From Anaerofustis sp. (lineage in GTDB: Bacteria > Bacillota > Clostridia > Eubacteriales > Anaerofustaceae): DNA of 44,189 nucleotides. Both the position numbers and the translations under genes were made by a program. Positions 1 through 8,966 of the stretch are shown here, piece by piece (the first letter of the stretch is position 1; each line of letters starts with the position of its first letter). The DNA lies in assembly GCF_019420015.1 (NCBI RefSeq), contig NZ_JAHZIA010000045.1, positions 1-44,189 on the forward strand, read 5' to 3'. The notes below the pieces were generated by a model. It was given only the letters and a program-made list of their open reading frames with translations. It was not told the origin of the DNA and made no database searches.

Positions 1-2
1 CA

Positions 3-53
3 AAATATTTAAAGGTGGTATGGGGAATTGGATACAAAATTGAAAAATATTAA
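3..53 (+). CDS. C-terminal end of an OmpR/PhoB-family response regulator (partial, 5' end outside window)
   Basis: Reading from base 3 gives KYLKVVWGIGYKIEKY followed by TAA at 51-53. The VWGIGYK string is the hallmark C-terminal beta-hairpin of the winged-helix DNA-binding domain of OmpR/PhoB response regulators, so this is the last 16 residues of such a protein. It overlaps the start of the histidine kinase (TTG at 28) by 26 bases in another frame, which is typical of a translationally coupled two-component pair. Only the tail is visible, so the receiver domain and target genes are unknown. The identification rests on a short but very characteristic motif and on the adjacent kinase. Confidence 0.8.
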   Translation, partial: KYLKVVWGIGYKIEKY

Positions 54-2043
54 AAATGACAAACACTTAACCTATCATATATTGTTGATAATTGCTATTA
101 TGATTACATTTACTTTATCCTGTGGCAATATTGTCGACTTTATAAAAAACGAATCATATAAAAACTTAAGCAAAGAAGGATATCTTACATCTTCAGATTA
201 TGGGGAAAAATTGGATGAGATACATGCATATATAAACAACTCTCTATATATACCCTACATCAATGCTCATGATGAAGGGGTAAAAAACAAAGATTTAACA
301 AAAGTAATAAAAAAACAAACTCAAAATATAAGAGAAAGCTTAAAATTGGATATTATATCAAATTACGGATCTGAAGTATCTTATTTCGTTGTCGACAACA
401 ATCTGGGGGAAGTATATACAAACGTAAATATAAAAAGCGCTGAAGACTTTGCGAAAAACTACAATAAAGACGGATTTACTTATATTTCAACAAAAAATAA
501 TTTAACGGAAACATATGTAAACAATAAGAAAAAATTATTAAATGTTTCATACAATTTATCAAATAATTTTGATATGGAAAACAATGAAAATTCATATCTA
601 AGAAATTATTTAAAAGAGCCGACTGTAATGATGTCAGTAAATAATGAATTCAGTGAAAGCGGATATTTCAAAGACAACTCGGAGTATTTCAAAAACACTG
701 CAAGATTTTCGGTCATAGGTATTATATTACTGCTAACATTGTTAATTTATTTATTAAAATTATTAAAAAATAAATTTGGAATAGAAGAAAGTTGTAAGCT
801 AATCGCTGAGGTATTTAATAGTATTTTTATAGAAATAAAAATACTTGCAATATTACTCATATATAATAATATCTTCTCACCAAAGTGGATGATTGTCGGA
901 GGAATATTTATATTCTGCCTTTATTGTGCGATTAAGTTCGATAACGACAACCTACTGAAATCAAGTATTTACAAAAAAATACACGAACTTTATCAAAACA
1001 ATCAAGTTATGGCAGAATTTAGCAAAAAAGTACAGTCAAGAATAGTCTTTACAATAACAAAATGCGTAATATCCGGAGGCATTGCCTTGTTTTTATTATT
1101 CCTGTTGGCTACAGGATTGGCTTCTTTCGGCGAATTTATAACAGCTTTATGGCTTATTGATATCGCGTATCTGTTCTATTCAATATTCAAATTGTACACT
1201 TACTCAATAAAAAGCATAAAAGACATCGATGATGTTTATAATTATACGCTGGCACTTGGTAAAGGCGAATTTAAAAATGAAATCCATCTAAGTGAAAACA
1301 GTTATTACAAAGAAATTGAATACAATCTCAATACTTTAAATGAACATATAAAAGAAACAGTCGAAGAACAGGTAAAAAGTGAAAAAATGAAAAGTGAGCT
1401 TATTACAAATGTATCTCACGATTTAAAAACCCCTCTCACATCAATCATAAACTATGTGGATTTAATGAAAAGGGAAAATATAAAGCCTAATAAAGCCAAA
1501 GAGTATTTAGATATACTTGACATAAAATCGCAGAAACTGAAAAAACTCGTAGAAGATATATTCGAAATATCAAAAGCCGCAAGCGGAAATATAGAGCTCA
1601 AAAACGACAATATAAATTTAAAAAGTATATTAAATCAAAGTGTGAGCGAATTTACTGACAGTATTGAAGAAAACAACCTTGAAATAAGAATGAACGCCAA
1701 AGATGATATATTCGTTTATTCAGACGGAGAAAGACTTGGAAGGGTTTTGGAAAACTTAATTCAAAATGCCGTTAAGTACTCTCTTAAAGGAACAAGAATA
1801 TATATTGATCTTGAAGTTAAGGAAAATACTCCTACAATTGCCATAACAAACATATCAAATTATGAAATGAACTTCACAAGTGAGGAGATTTTACGAAGAT
1901 TTGCACGTGCGGATAAGGCAAGGGATTTGGATGGATTCGGTTTAGGACTTTCAATCGTTCAAAGCTTCACAGATTTAATGAATATAGAATTTAATATAAA
2001 CATTGACAAGGATTTGTTTAAGGCAACGTTAAAATTCCGTTAA
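28..2043 (+). CDS. Membrane sensor histidine kinase, six predicted membrane helices
   Basis: This 671-residue protein should phosphorylate the response regulator whose tail overlaps its start. Hydrophobic segments are visible at about 14-34, 227-246, 266-283, 287-303, 344-365 and 369-388, with a roughly 190-residue hydrophilic loop (35-226) between the first two, probably the extracytoplasmic sensor. The kinase core follows: a HisKA dimerisation helix with SHDLKTP (phospho-acceptor His464), an N box ENLIQNAVKYS (Asn580) and a G box DGFGLGL (636-641). No standard HAMP or PAS domain is evident. The start is TTG at 28, preceded by AAAGGTGG at 11-18. The ATG at 20 is in another frame and soon stops. 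The signal is unknown. Confidence 0.88.
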   Translation: MDTKLKNIKNDKHLTYHILLIIAIMITFTLSCGNIVDFIKNESYKNLSKEGYLTSSDYGEKLDEIHAYINNSLYIPYINAHDEGVKNKDLTKVIKKQTQNIRESLKLDIISNYGSEVSYFVVDNNLGEVYTNVNIKSAEDFAKNYNKDGFTYISTKNNLTETYVNNKKKLLNVSYNLSNNFDMENNENSYLRNYLKEPTVMMSVNNEFSESGYFKDNSEYFKNTARFSVIGIILLLTLLIYLLKLLKNKFGIEESCKLIAEVFNSIFIEIKILAILLIYNNIFSPKWMIVGGIFIFCLYCAIKFDNDNLLKSSIYKKIHELYQNNQVMAEFSKKVQSRIVFTITKCVISGGIALFLLFLLATGLASFGEFITALWLIDIAYLFYSIFKLYTYSIKSIKDIDDVYNYTLALGKGEFKNEIHLSENSYYKEIEYNLNTLNEHIKETVEEQVKSEKMKSELITNVSHDLKTPLTSIINYVDLMKRENIKPNKAKEYLDILDIKSQKLKKLVEDIFEISKAASGNIELKNDNINLKSILNQSVSEFTDSIEENNLEIRMNAKDDIFVYSDGERLGRVLENLIQNAVKYSLKGTRIYIDLEVKENTPTIAITNISNYEMNFTSEEILRRFARADKARDLDGFGLGLSIVQSFTDLMNIEFNINIDKDLFKATLKFR

Positions 2044-2052
2044 TTGCATTAT

Positions 2053-2087
2053 AAAAGGTCATAAAGAATTAACTTTATGACCTTTTT
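2053..2087. terminator. Bidirectional terminator between the histidine kinase and pyc
   Basis: A perfect 14-bp stem (AAAAGGTCATAAAG at 2053-2066 with its complement at 2073-2086) encloses a 6-nt loop. A-tract and T-tract flanks allow it to end transcription from both convergent genes. Confidence 0.88.
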
Positions 2088-2095
2088 AATTTAAT

Positions 2096-5000
2096 TTATT
2101 CAAGTTCAATCAATAGCTGACCTGCTTTTACACTGTCAAGTTCCTGAACCAATACATCTTTTATAACTCCGTCACAAGGACAAACCACTTCTGTTTCCAT
2201 CTTCATAGCCTCTACAACACAAACAGCTTGATTTTTCTTTACTTCTTCACCAATTGCCACGTTCACCTTTATAACAGATCCGGGTATAGGAGAACCTATG
2301 TGTTTCTCATTCTTCGGATTTGCCATTTCGACAACTTGGTCCGTAGTTTGATTTATAACAAAATTTGGATCGGTAATATATAAAGCTCTTCTAAATCCAT
2401 CCACTTCATAAACCATACGTCTCTTACCGTCAGGATGGGTATTTCCTATTCTTACAAGTTTTATAACATGGCTTTTACCCTCTCCGAAGAATACCTCTGT
2501 TTCTTCACCTTTAGCAAGTCCGGTAAAGAATGCATCCGTAGGCATATATGTAAGATCTCCGTAAGTTTCTTTAAATTTCAGATAATCCTTATATACTTTA
2601 GGATATAAAGCAGCAGAAAGTACCTGTTTGTCATTCAAATCCATATTAAATTCTTCTTTGAATTCTTTTCTTATTTTATCAAAGTCTTCGTCAGGAAGAA
2701 GTAAACCAGGTCTTTCGGTAATAAAGTCAGCACCTTTAAGAACAACTTCTCTTAATTTTTCATCAAAGCCCCACTCAGGCTGACCTATCATTCCCTTAAA
2801 GAAATCTACCACACTGTCAGGGAACGCTAAATCTTTTCCTTTTTCGTATATATTTTCTTTATCCAAGTCATTTTGAAGCATGAATATAGCAAAATCGCCT
2901 ACAACTTTTGAAGTCGGCGTAACTTTTATTATATCGCCCAAAAGCTCGTTCGCCTGTTTGTATTTATCAAGAACATCTGTAAACCTGTGTCCTAAACCAA
3001 AACTTTCTACCTGTGATTTAAGGTTGCTGTATTGACCACCCGGCACTTCATACTTATAGATTTGTGTCGTTCCTGTTTTAAGTCCCGATTCAAAGCCGGT
3101 ATAATATTTCCTTACCTTTTCATAATAATCATTTACGATTTGTATTTCGTCAAGATTAATCTTACTTTCTCTAGGAGTGTTTTCAAGAGCAGCCGCAATA
3201 GAATCAAGAGATGGCTGCGAGGTAGTACCACTCATTAAAGATACTGCACCACTTACAATATCAACTCCTGCGGCACTTGCCATTAACATACTTGATACAC
3301 CGTTACCCGCAGTATCATGAGTATGGAAATGTATAGGCATTTTCACTTCATCTTTTAATGCTTTTACAAGTCTCATTGCAGCAGCAGGTTTCAAAAGGCC
3401 CGACATATCTTTAATGGCAAGAATATGAGCCCCCATAGCCTCAACTTCTTTTGCCTTTTTCACATAATAATCAAGTGTATATTTTGTTTTAGTTTTATCC
3501 AAAATATCGCCGGTATAACAAATTGCAACTTCTGCAACTTTACCGAGTTTTAAAACTTCCTCAACAGAAGGTTTAATTTGATCAAGCCAGTTTAGAGAAT
3601 CAAAGATTCTGAAAATATCAACTCCGCTTTTTGCACTTTGCTTGATAAATGCTTTTATTACATTATCAGGATAATTTTTGTATCCTACTGCATTTGAACC
3701 TCTAAGAAGCATTTGGAATAAAATATTTGGAATCATCTCTCTTAAAAGTTCAAGCCTTGACCATGGCGATTCTTTCAAGAAACGATACGATGTGTCAAAT
3801 GTAGCCCCTCCCCAAAGCTCAAGGGCATACACATCTTTTTCATATCTGCTGACGCTTTCTGCAATTTTAAGGAAATCATTTGTCCTCATTCTCGTTGCAA
3901 AAAGAGATTGCTGAGCATCACGCATAGTAGTATCCATAAATAAAAGTTGCTTTTCATCTTTTATCCATTGAACGAGTCCCTCAGGACCTTTTTCATCCAA
4001 TATTTGCTTTGTACCCGTTAATTTAGGAACATCTTTATAAATAGGTACTTCAATCTTCGGTATTATTTCTTTATCTTTGCTTCCGTTCTTTAACGTTACT
4101 TCAGAAATATATGTAAGTATATTCGCAAGCTTATTGTCGAATTCCTTAATGTTGAATAATTCCGGATGATCTTCTATAAAGTTTGTATTGCAAATACCTT
4201 TTTTAAAATCCGGATGTTCAAGAACATTTATAAGGAAATCTTTATTTGTTGAAACTCCTTCTATCTCATGTTCTTTTAAAGTTCTTATCATTTTTTTTCT
4301 TGCTTTGTCAAAATCTCTTGCGTATGTGGTTGTCTTAACAAGAAGACTGTCAAAATAAGGTGTTATTTCAGAACCGGCAAACCCATTGCCTCCATCCAAT
4401 CTTACCCCAGGACCTGCACCAGTTTTATATACACTTATTTTTCCGGTATCCGGCATAAAGTTATTAAGTACATTTTCGGTAGTAACCCTACACTCTATCG
4501 CAGCACCGCTCATCTTTATATCGTCTTGAGACTTAATATTTATCTCACTGTCAGAAAGTTTATATCCTTGAGCAATTAATATTTGAGCCTGAACCAAATC
4601 TACGTTTGTTACAAGTTCCGTAACGGTATGTTCAACCTGAATTCTCGGATTTACTTCCATAAAATAATGTTTTTCATTTTCATCAACCAAGAATTCAACC
4701 GTTCCAGCATTGGTATATCCTACATGTTTTGCCAAGTTTACAGACTCTTCACATATCGCTTTTCTGGTCTCTTCGGTTATTGACTGAGAAGGTGAAAACT
4801 CAATTATTTTTTGGTGTCTTCTCTGAATGGAACAATCTCTTTCATATAAATGTACAATATGACCATATTCATCCGCTAATATCTGTGCCTCAACATGTCT
4901 TGGAGAGCGGACATATTTTTCGATAAACACTTCCCCGTTGTTAAATGCTTTTTTTGCTTCTCTTACGGCAGATTCAAACTGACCTTTTAAATCTTCTTCT

Positions 5001-5521
5001 CTTTCGCATACTCTCATACCTCTGCCGCCGCCGCCTGCGCTGGCTTTTATAATAACGGGATATCCGATTTTTCCGCTTATTTCTTTTGCTTCCTCTACGT
5101 TATCCACCTTTACACCGTCAAGTACACTTACCCCTGCTTCTATCGCAGCATTTTTTGCGTTTACTTTGTTACCGAGCAGTTCTATAACTTTTGAATTGGG
5201 ACCTATAAATTTAATACCGGCTTTTTCGCACTCTGCGGCAAAAATTGGATTTTCAGACAAAAAACCATATCCGGGATGTATTGCATCAATATTCTTTGCT
5301 TTTGCAAGCTCTATTATCGCTTCTATATTTAAATATGCATCCGTAGGTGAATTTGTACCTTTAATCAAATAAGCTTCATCAGCTTTATTTCTGAACAAAG
5401 ACAATTTATCTTCTTCACAATAAATACAAATAGCTTTCATACCAAGCTCTTGTACGGCTCTTATAATTCTAATGGCAATCTCACCACGGTTCGCTATTAA
5501 AACTCTTTTAAATTTTCTCAT
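2096..5521 (-). CDS. pyc: Pyruvate carboxylase
   Basis: Biotin-dependent ATP carboxylation of pyruvate to oxaloacetate, replenishing C4 acids for amino acid synthesis. The single 1141-residue chain has the full alpha4-type layout. An N-terminal biotin carboxylase starts KRVLIANRGEIAIRI and carries the glycine-rich ATP-grasp loop GGGGRGMRV. A carboxyltransferase with MDTTMRDAQQSLFATRMRT follows at about residues 530-810, then the conserved PYC/OADA region. The C-terminal biotinyl domain carries EAMKMETEV, with the biotinylated lysine near residue 1107. A frame-extending GTG at 5533 exists, but the GTGGAGG it lies in is the ribosome-binding site of the ATG at 5521, so the ATG is chosen. The gene stands alone. 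Confidence 0.96.
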   Translation of the reverse strand: MRKFKRVLIANRGEIAIRIIRAVQELGMKAICIYCEEDKLSLFRNKADEAYLIKGTNSPTDAYLNIEAIIELAKAKNIDAIHPGYGFLSENPIFAAECEKAGIKFIGPNSKVIELLGNKVNAKNAAIEAGVSVLDGVKVDNVEEAKEISGKIGYPVIIKASAGGGGRGMRVCEREEDLKGQFESAVREAKKAFNNGEVFIEKYVRSPRHVEAQILADEYGHIVHLYERDCSIQRRHQKIIEFSPSQSITEETRKAICEESVNLAKHVGYTNAGTVEFLVDENEKHYFMEVNPRIQVEHTVTELVTNVDLVQAQILIAQGYKLSDSEINIKSQDDIKMSGAAIECRVTTENVLNNFMPDTGKISVYKTGAGPGVRLDGGNGFAGSEITPYFDSLLVKTTTYARDFDKARKKMIRTLKEHEIEGVSTNKDFLINVLEHPDFKKGICNTNFIEDHPELFNIKEFDNKLANILTYISEVTLKNGSKDKEIIPKIEVPIYKDVPKLTGTKQILDEKGPEGLVQWIKDEKQLLFMDTTMRDAQQSLFATRMRTNDFLKIAESVSRYEKDVYALELWGGATFDTSYRFLKESPWSRLELLREMIPNILFQMLLRGSNAVGYKNYPDNVIKAFIKQSAKSGVDIFRIFDSLNWLDQIKPSVEEVLKLGKVAEVAICYTGDILDKTKTKYTLDYYVKKAKEVEAMGAHILAIKDMSGLLKPAAAMRLVKALKDEVKMPIHFHTHDTAGNGVSSMLMASAAGVDIVSGAVSLMSGTTSQPSLDSIAAALENTPRESKINLDEIQIVNDYYEKVRKYYTGFESGLKTGTTQIYKYEVPGGQYSNLKSQVESFGLGHRFTDVLDKYKQANELLGDIIKVTPTSKVVGDFAIFMLQNDLDKENIYEKGKDLAFPDSVVDFFKGMIGQPEWGFDEKLREVVLKGADFITERPGLLLPDEDFDKIRKEFKEEFNMDLNDKQVLSAALYPKVYKDYLKFKETYGDLTYMPTDAFFTGLAKGEETEVFFGEGKSHVIKLVRIGNTHPDGKRRMVYEVDGFRRALYITDPNFVINQTTDQVVEMANPKNEKHIGSPIPGSVIKVNVAIGEEVKKNQAVCVVEAMKMETEVVCPCDGVIKDVLVQELDSVKAGQLLIELE

Positions 5522-5553
5522 ATTAGCCTCCACTCTTCCATTATATTCATAAT

Positions 5554-5582
5554 ATTATACTAAATTTTCAGACATTTTAAAA
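5554..5582 (-). promoter_or_regulatory. Possible pyc promoter
   Basis: On the minus strand TATAAT (5554-5559) lies about 33 bases before the chosen pyc start. The -35 position 17 bp away reads TTTTAA and is weak. The -10 is convincing; the -35 is not, so an activator may be needed. No riboswitch is apparent. Confidence 0.45.
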
Positions 5583-5645
5583 GACTTTTGTAAATATTAT
5601 TATAAAAAAATATATATTTATTAATTATTATTAATATTTATTCAT

Positions 5646-5673
5646 TTCTAAGAATTCTCTCATATTCTTAGAA
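5646..5673. promoter_or_regulatory. Operator-like double palindrome upstream of pyc
   Basis: Two nearly identical 9-bp palindromes, TTCTAAGAA (5646-5654) and TTCTTAGAA (5665-5673), are 19 bp apart. Together with flanking A/T they form a perfect 10-bp inverted repeat with an 8-nt spacer. There is no T-tract, and a clear terminator for proA lies further off at 5716, so a protein-binding site is more likely than a terminator. It sits roughly 90 bp upstream of the putative pyc transcription start. The regulator is unknown. Confidence 0.5.
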
Positions 5674-5715
5674 CAATCGAATGTTACCTTTAAAAACACT
5701 TAAAATAACTGTAAT

Positions 5716-5742
5716 AAAAAAACAGCTTTAACGCTGTTTTTT
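5716..5742 (-). terminator. Terminator of the proBA operon
   Basis: AAAAACAGC pairs with GCTGTTTTT around a 6-nt loop, followed on the minus strand by a T-tract. The stem begins inside the proA stop codon. Confidence 0.85.
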
Positions 5743-6991
5743 ATTCTCTTATTTGTCCGTTACCAGTTATAACATATTTTATCGTGGTCAATTCATTTAA
5801 CCCCATCGGACCTCTCGGTAAAGTTCGCTGAGTGGCAATACCTATTTCGCTTCCAAAACCAAACTCTTCACCGTCGGTAAATCTAGTCGATACATTTACA
5901 TATACACACGCACTGTCAACTTTAGATGTAAAAAGATTCATATTTTCTATATTATCGGTAACAATGCACTCAGAATGTTTCGTAGAATACTTATTTATAT
6001 GATTGATTGCCTCTTCTATGTTTTCAACAACCTTAACCGCAATAATATAATCATTATATTCTGTTTTATAATCATCTTCCGAAGCTTTTTTAGCTCTTTT
6101 GCCAAGAATCTTGACGGTCTTTTCATCTCCTCTGAACTCAACATTATGCTCCTTCAATTTGTTATATATTAAAGGAAGCAGTTCATCAGCCTTTTTCTCA
6201 TGAATAAGAAGTGTTTCGAGAGAATTGCAAACGCTTGGTCTTTGCGTTTTTCCATTGTCGGTTAAATTTACAGCCATATCATCTCTTGCATATTCATCTA
6301 TATATATATGGCAATTCCCGGCTCCGGTTTCGATAAAAGGAACCGTTGCGATATCTTTTATAGATTTAATAAGTCCGGCACTTCCTCTCGGTATCAAAAC
6401 ATCTATATATTCCGTAAGCTTTGCCATTTGAGAAACATATTTTCTGTCAGTGTCAGAAACCAGTTGTATCGCATCATGATTTATTCCTACTTTCTTAAGA
6501 GCACCTCTCATAATCTCTACAAGCTTTGTATTTGTATTAATTGCTTCTTTGCCGCCTCTTAATATACATGCGTTCCCCGACTTTAAACATAAACATCCTG
6601 CATCCACTGTAACATTCGGTCTGGATTCGAATATAATGCCGATAACTCCGTAAGGAACTCTCTTAATAACAATCTCCATACCGTTCGGTCTTTTCGAGCC
6701 CCCTGATATTATCCCCACAGGATCCTTAAGGTTAATTACTTTATCTATTGAATTTGCAATATTTTGAATTCTTTGTTCATCAATAAGCAATCTGTCTATC
6801 ATAGACTCTTTCATTCCATTGATTTTTGCATTTTCAATATCTTCCCTATTGGCCTTTATAATTTCTTTTGAATGTAAAATCAGCTCGTCTTTAATACTTA
6901 ATAAGCCTTCGTTCTTTTTGTTTGTATTCAAATCGCTTATACTTCGACTTGCTATTTTAGCTTTTTTACCCAAACTTGTAATACTGAACAT
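5741..6991 (-). CDS. proA: Gamma-glutamyl phosphate reductase
   Basis: NADPH-dependent reduction of gamma-glutamyl phosphate to glutamate semialdehyde, the second step of proline synthesis. The 416-residue length is normal for the family. Recognisable signatures are the ALDH-type SGNACILRGGKEA, the PRGSAGLIKSI stretch, the catalytic cysteine in PSVCNSLETLL (Cys255) and the C-terminal GEEFGFGSEIGIATQR. The ATG has GTGAGGT nine bases upstream. That site overlaps the last codons and the stop of proB (KVR-stop is GTG-AGG-TAA), so translation of the two genes is probably coupled. Confidence 0.96.
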   Translation of the reverse strand: MFSITSLGKKAKIASRSISDLNTNKKNEGLLSIKDELILHSKEIIKANREDIENAKINGMKESMIDRLLIDEQRIQNIANSIDKVINLKDPVGIISGGSKRPNGMEIVIKRVPYGVIGIIFESRPNVTVDAGCLCLKSGNACILRGGKEAINTNTKLVEIMRGALKKVGINHDAIQLVSDTDRKYVSQMAKLTEYIDVLIPRGSAGLIKSIKDIATVPFIETGAGNCHIYIDEYARDDMAVNLTDNGKTQRPSVCNSLETLLIHEKKADELLPLIYNKLKEHNVEFRGDEKTVKILGKRAKKASEDDYKTEYNDYIIAVKVVENIEEAINHINKYSTKHSECIVTDNIENMNLFTSKVDSACVYVNVSTRFTDGEEFGFGSEIGIATQRTLPRGPMGLNELTTIKYVITGNGQIRE

Positions 6992-6998
6992 TTTTATT

Positions 6999-7784
6999 TT
7001 ACCTCACTTTAAATAAAGTTCCCTTATTATCTCCGTCAAACAAACTATATAAATCATTGGGATTTTCAGAAGATAGAATCACCATATCAAAATTATTTTC
7101 AAAAGCAATCTTACCTGCTTTTATTTTTGTAATCATTCCCCCTGTTCCAAGATCATTTACAGCATCTTTACAACAGTTCACTATATCGTCAGTAATCTCT
7201 TCAATTACTTCTATACGCTTTGCACTCTTATTTTTCTTCGGATTATCCGTATACAAACCGTCTATATCCGTTAGTATAACCAACAAATCGGCATCTATTA
7301 AAGAACTTACAATTGCAGATAAAGTGTCATTATCCCCAAATTCAAGCTCTTCGGTACTTACTGTATCATTCTCATTTACGATAGGAATAACATTATACTT
7401 TAACAACTTTTCAAAAGTGTTGTATATATTACAAACATCTCCGTCTTCACCTATAACATCATTAGTCAAGAGAACCTGCGCAACATTATGATTATACTCC
7501 GAAAACAATTTGTCATATAAATACATAAGCTCACATTGTCCTATTGCCGCTAGTGCCTGTCTTTGAGCTATATCCCCAGGCTTTTTATTAAGGCCGAGTT
7601 TTCCCATCCCTACGCCTACAGCACCAGATGATACCAAAATAATATCTTTACCTGAATTTTTAAGATCCGAAATCACTTTAACAAGGTGCTCAACTCTTCT
7701 TATATTTATATTTCCCGTTTTATGAGTAAGGGTAGACGTACCTATTTTAATTACTATTTTTTTTGCTTTTACAACGTTTTCCAT
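6999..7784 (-). CDS. proB: Glutamate 5-kinase, short form without PUA domain
   Basis: ATP-dependent phosphorylation of glutamate, the committed step of proline synthesis. At 261 residues it contains only the amino acid kinase fold: KIVIKIGTSTLTHKTG at the N terminus, VSSGAVGVGMGKLG, the substrate region NENDTVSTEELEFGDND and the late GTGGMITKIKAGKIA. The roughly 100-residue C-terminal PUA domain of the 367-residue E. coli enzyme is absent. The reading frame ends cleanly 7 nt before proA, so this looks like a natural short form rather than a break. The start is ATG with AAGGAC upstream. Proline feedback should act through the kinase domain, but that is inference. Confidence 0.95.
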   Translation of the reverse strand: MENVVKAKKIVIKIGTSTLTHKTGNINIRRVEHLVKVISDLKNSGKDIILVSSGAVGVGMGKLGLNKKPGDIAQRQALAAIGQCELMYLYDKLFSEYNHNVAQVLLTNDVIGEDGDVCNIYNTFEKLLKYNVIPIVNENDTVSTEELEFGDNDTLSAIVSSLIDADLLVILTDIDGLYTDNPKKNKSAKRIEVIEEITDDIVNCCKDAVNDLGTGGMITKIKAGKIAFENNFDMVILSSENPNDLYSLFDGDNKGTLFKVR

Positions 7785-7833
7785 TTTATGTCCTTATAAA
7801 ATATTTTTATTTATTATATAACAAAACTTTATG

Positions 7834-7864
7834 TAAAGTAAACAATACAACCGTATTTACTTTA
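7834..7864. promoter_or_regulatory. Inverted repeat between the dehydrogenase and proB
   Basis: TAAAGTAAA (7834-7842) is the exact complement of TTTACTTTA (7856-7864). An inner ATAC/GTAT pairing closes a 4-nt loop. On the minus strand it is followed by an AT-rich stretch with TATAAT-like hexamers before proB. It could be an operator of proBA or a weak terminator for the dehydrogenase; the sequence does not decide. Confidence 0.35.
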
Positions 7865-7901
7865 TATACAATCATGTTTTATATATTTTTTATATTGTAA
7901 A

Positions 7902-8933
7902 TCAATATGTAATAAAGTTTTTAATTACATTTCCTTCATGATGATTCATCAACGCTTCCTTTACATTTTCAAGTTTATATTCATTATAAAGAAAATCTTT
8001 TTCATCAATCACTTTCATTTTTAAAAGCTCAAAAGCTTGATTAACATAAAAAGGAGTAGTATGATACAGTCCTTTTATTGTAATTTGTGAATAATGAAGC
8101 AATTTCGTATCCACAACCAACTCTTCGCCCGCTTTCGTTCCTCCATACAAAAGAGCAAATCCTCCCGGTCGAACCATGTTTATTGACATTTCCCAAACCT
8201 TTACACTTCCGGCAGCTTCAACAGCACAGTCAACGCCTCTGTTTTCAGGGGTTAGTGCTTTAACTGCCTCAACTTGGTTTTCAACTTCTTCTATATTCAC
8301 AACATCATATGCCCCGAGTTTCTTTGCCGCATCTAATCTGACTTTACTTTTATCACAAGCGATAACTCTTGCTCCTTTAAGATAAAGAAGCTTTATAAAC
8401 ATCAGCCCTGACGGACCGCATCCGTTTACAACAACATAATCCCCCTGTTCAACGGGAACCTGAGATACCCCGTATACGGCGCAGGCAAATGGTTCTAACA
8501 ACGCAGCTTGCTTAAAACTCATATCTTCCGGTATTTTAAACATATTTTGTTCCACGATTTTTGCAGGAATAAGCTGATATTCACTGAAGGCACCGTTCTT
8601 TAAATTATTACTGATTAAATTTTCACACATCGAATGTATACCTTTTTTACAGTAATAACATTCATTACATGGTGCAGAATTATGCGCAACTACTCTGTCA
8701 CCTACTTTAAATTTACTCACTCCTTCTCCTACACTGTCAACGATTCCGCTTGCTTCATGTCCTATATTGTAAGGAGGTGTATGCTTCGCATATCCTCTTA
8801 TATAACTCTTTACATCAGAGCCACATGTAAGAGAAACCATATTTTTTATTAAAACTTCACCTTTTTTAGGTTTTGGTTTTTCGCATTCTACAATTCGCAA
8901 ATCTCCCGGTTCATATAACATTACTTTTCTCAC
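7902..8933 (-). CDS. Zinc-dependent medium-chain alcohol/polyol dehydrogenase
   Basis: An NAD(P)-dependent oxidoreductase of the MDR family. From the chosen start (343 residues) the catalytic-zinc ligands are Cys37 (LTCGSDVKS) and His59-Glu60 (GHEASGIV). The structural-zinc cysteines are 89, 92, 95 and 103 (CNECYYCKKGIHSMC). The Rossmann loop is VNGCGPSGLMFIKLL, followed by the acidic residue in ACDKSK that favours NAD. GTG at 8933 is preceded by GAGGT with 9-nt spacing; an in-frame GTG at 8948 lies inside that ribosome-binding site and is less likely. It resembles threonine/sorbitol dehydrogenases, but the substrate cannot be set from sequence. It appears monocistronic. Confidence 0.85.
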   Translation of the reverse strand: MRKVMLYEPGDLRIVECEKPKPKKGEVLIKNMVSLTCGSDVKSYIRGYAKHTPPYNIGHEASGIVDSVGEGVSKFKVGDRVVAHNSAPCNECYYCKKGIHSMCENLISNNLKNGAFSEYQLIPAKIVEQNMFKIPEDMSFKQAALLEPFACAVYGVSQVPVEQGDYVVVNGCGPSGLMFIKLLYLKGARVIACDKSKVRLDAAKKLGAYDVVNIEEVENQVEAVKALTPENRGVDCAVEAAGSVKVWEMSINMVRPGGFALLYGGTKAGEELVVDTKLLHYSQITIKGLYHTTPFYVNQAFELLKMKVIDEKDFLYNEYKLENVKEALMNHHEGNVIKNFITY

Positions 8934-8966
8934 TGATTCGTACCTCACTTTATTTTAATTAATTAT

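Noticed and set aside
20..43. ATG at 20 as the kinase start
   Set aside because: It is out of frame with the kinase and reaches TGA after seven codons; TTG at 28 has the proper spacing to AAAGGTGG.
6999..7784. proB as a truncated pseudogene
   Set aside because: All kinase motifs are intact, the end is clean and couples to proA by a ribosome-binding site, so a natural short form is more likely.
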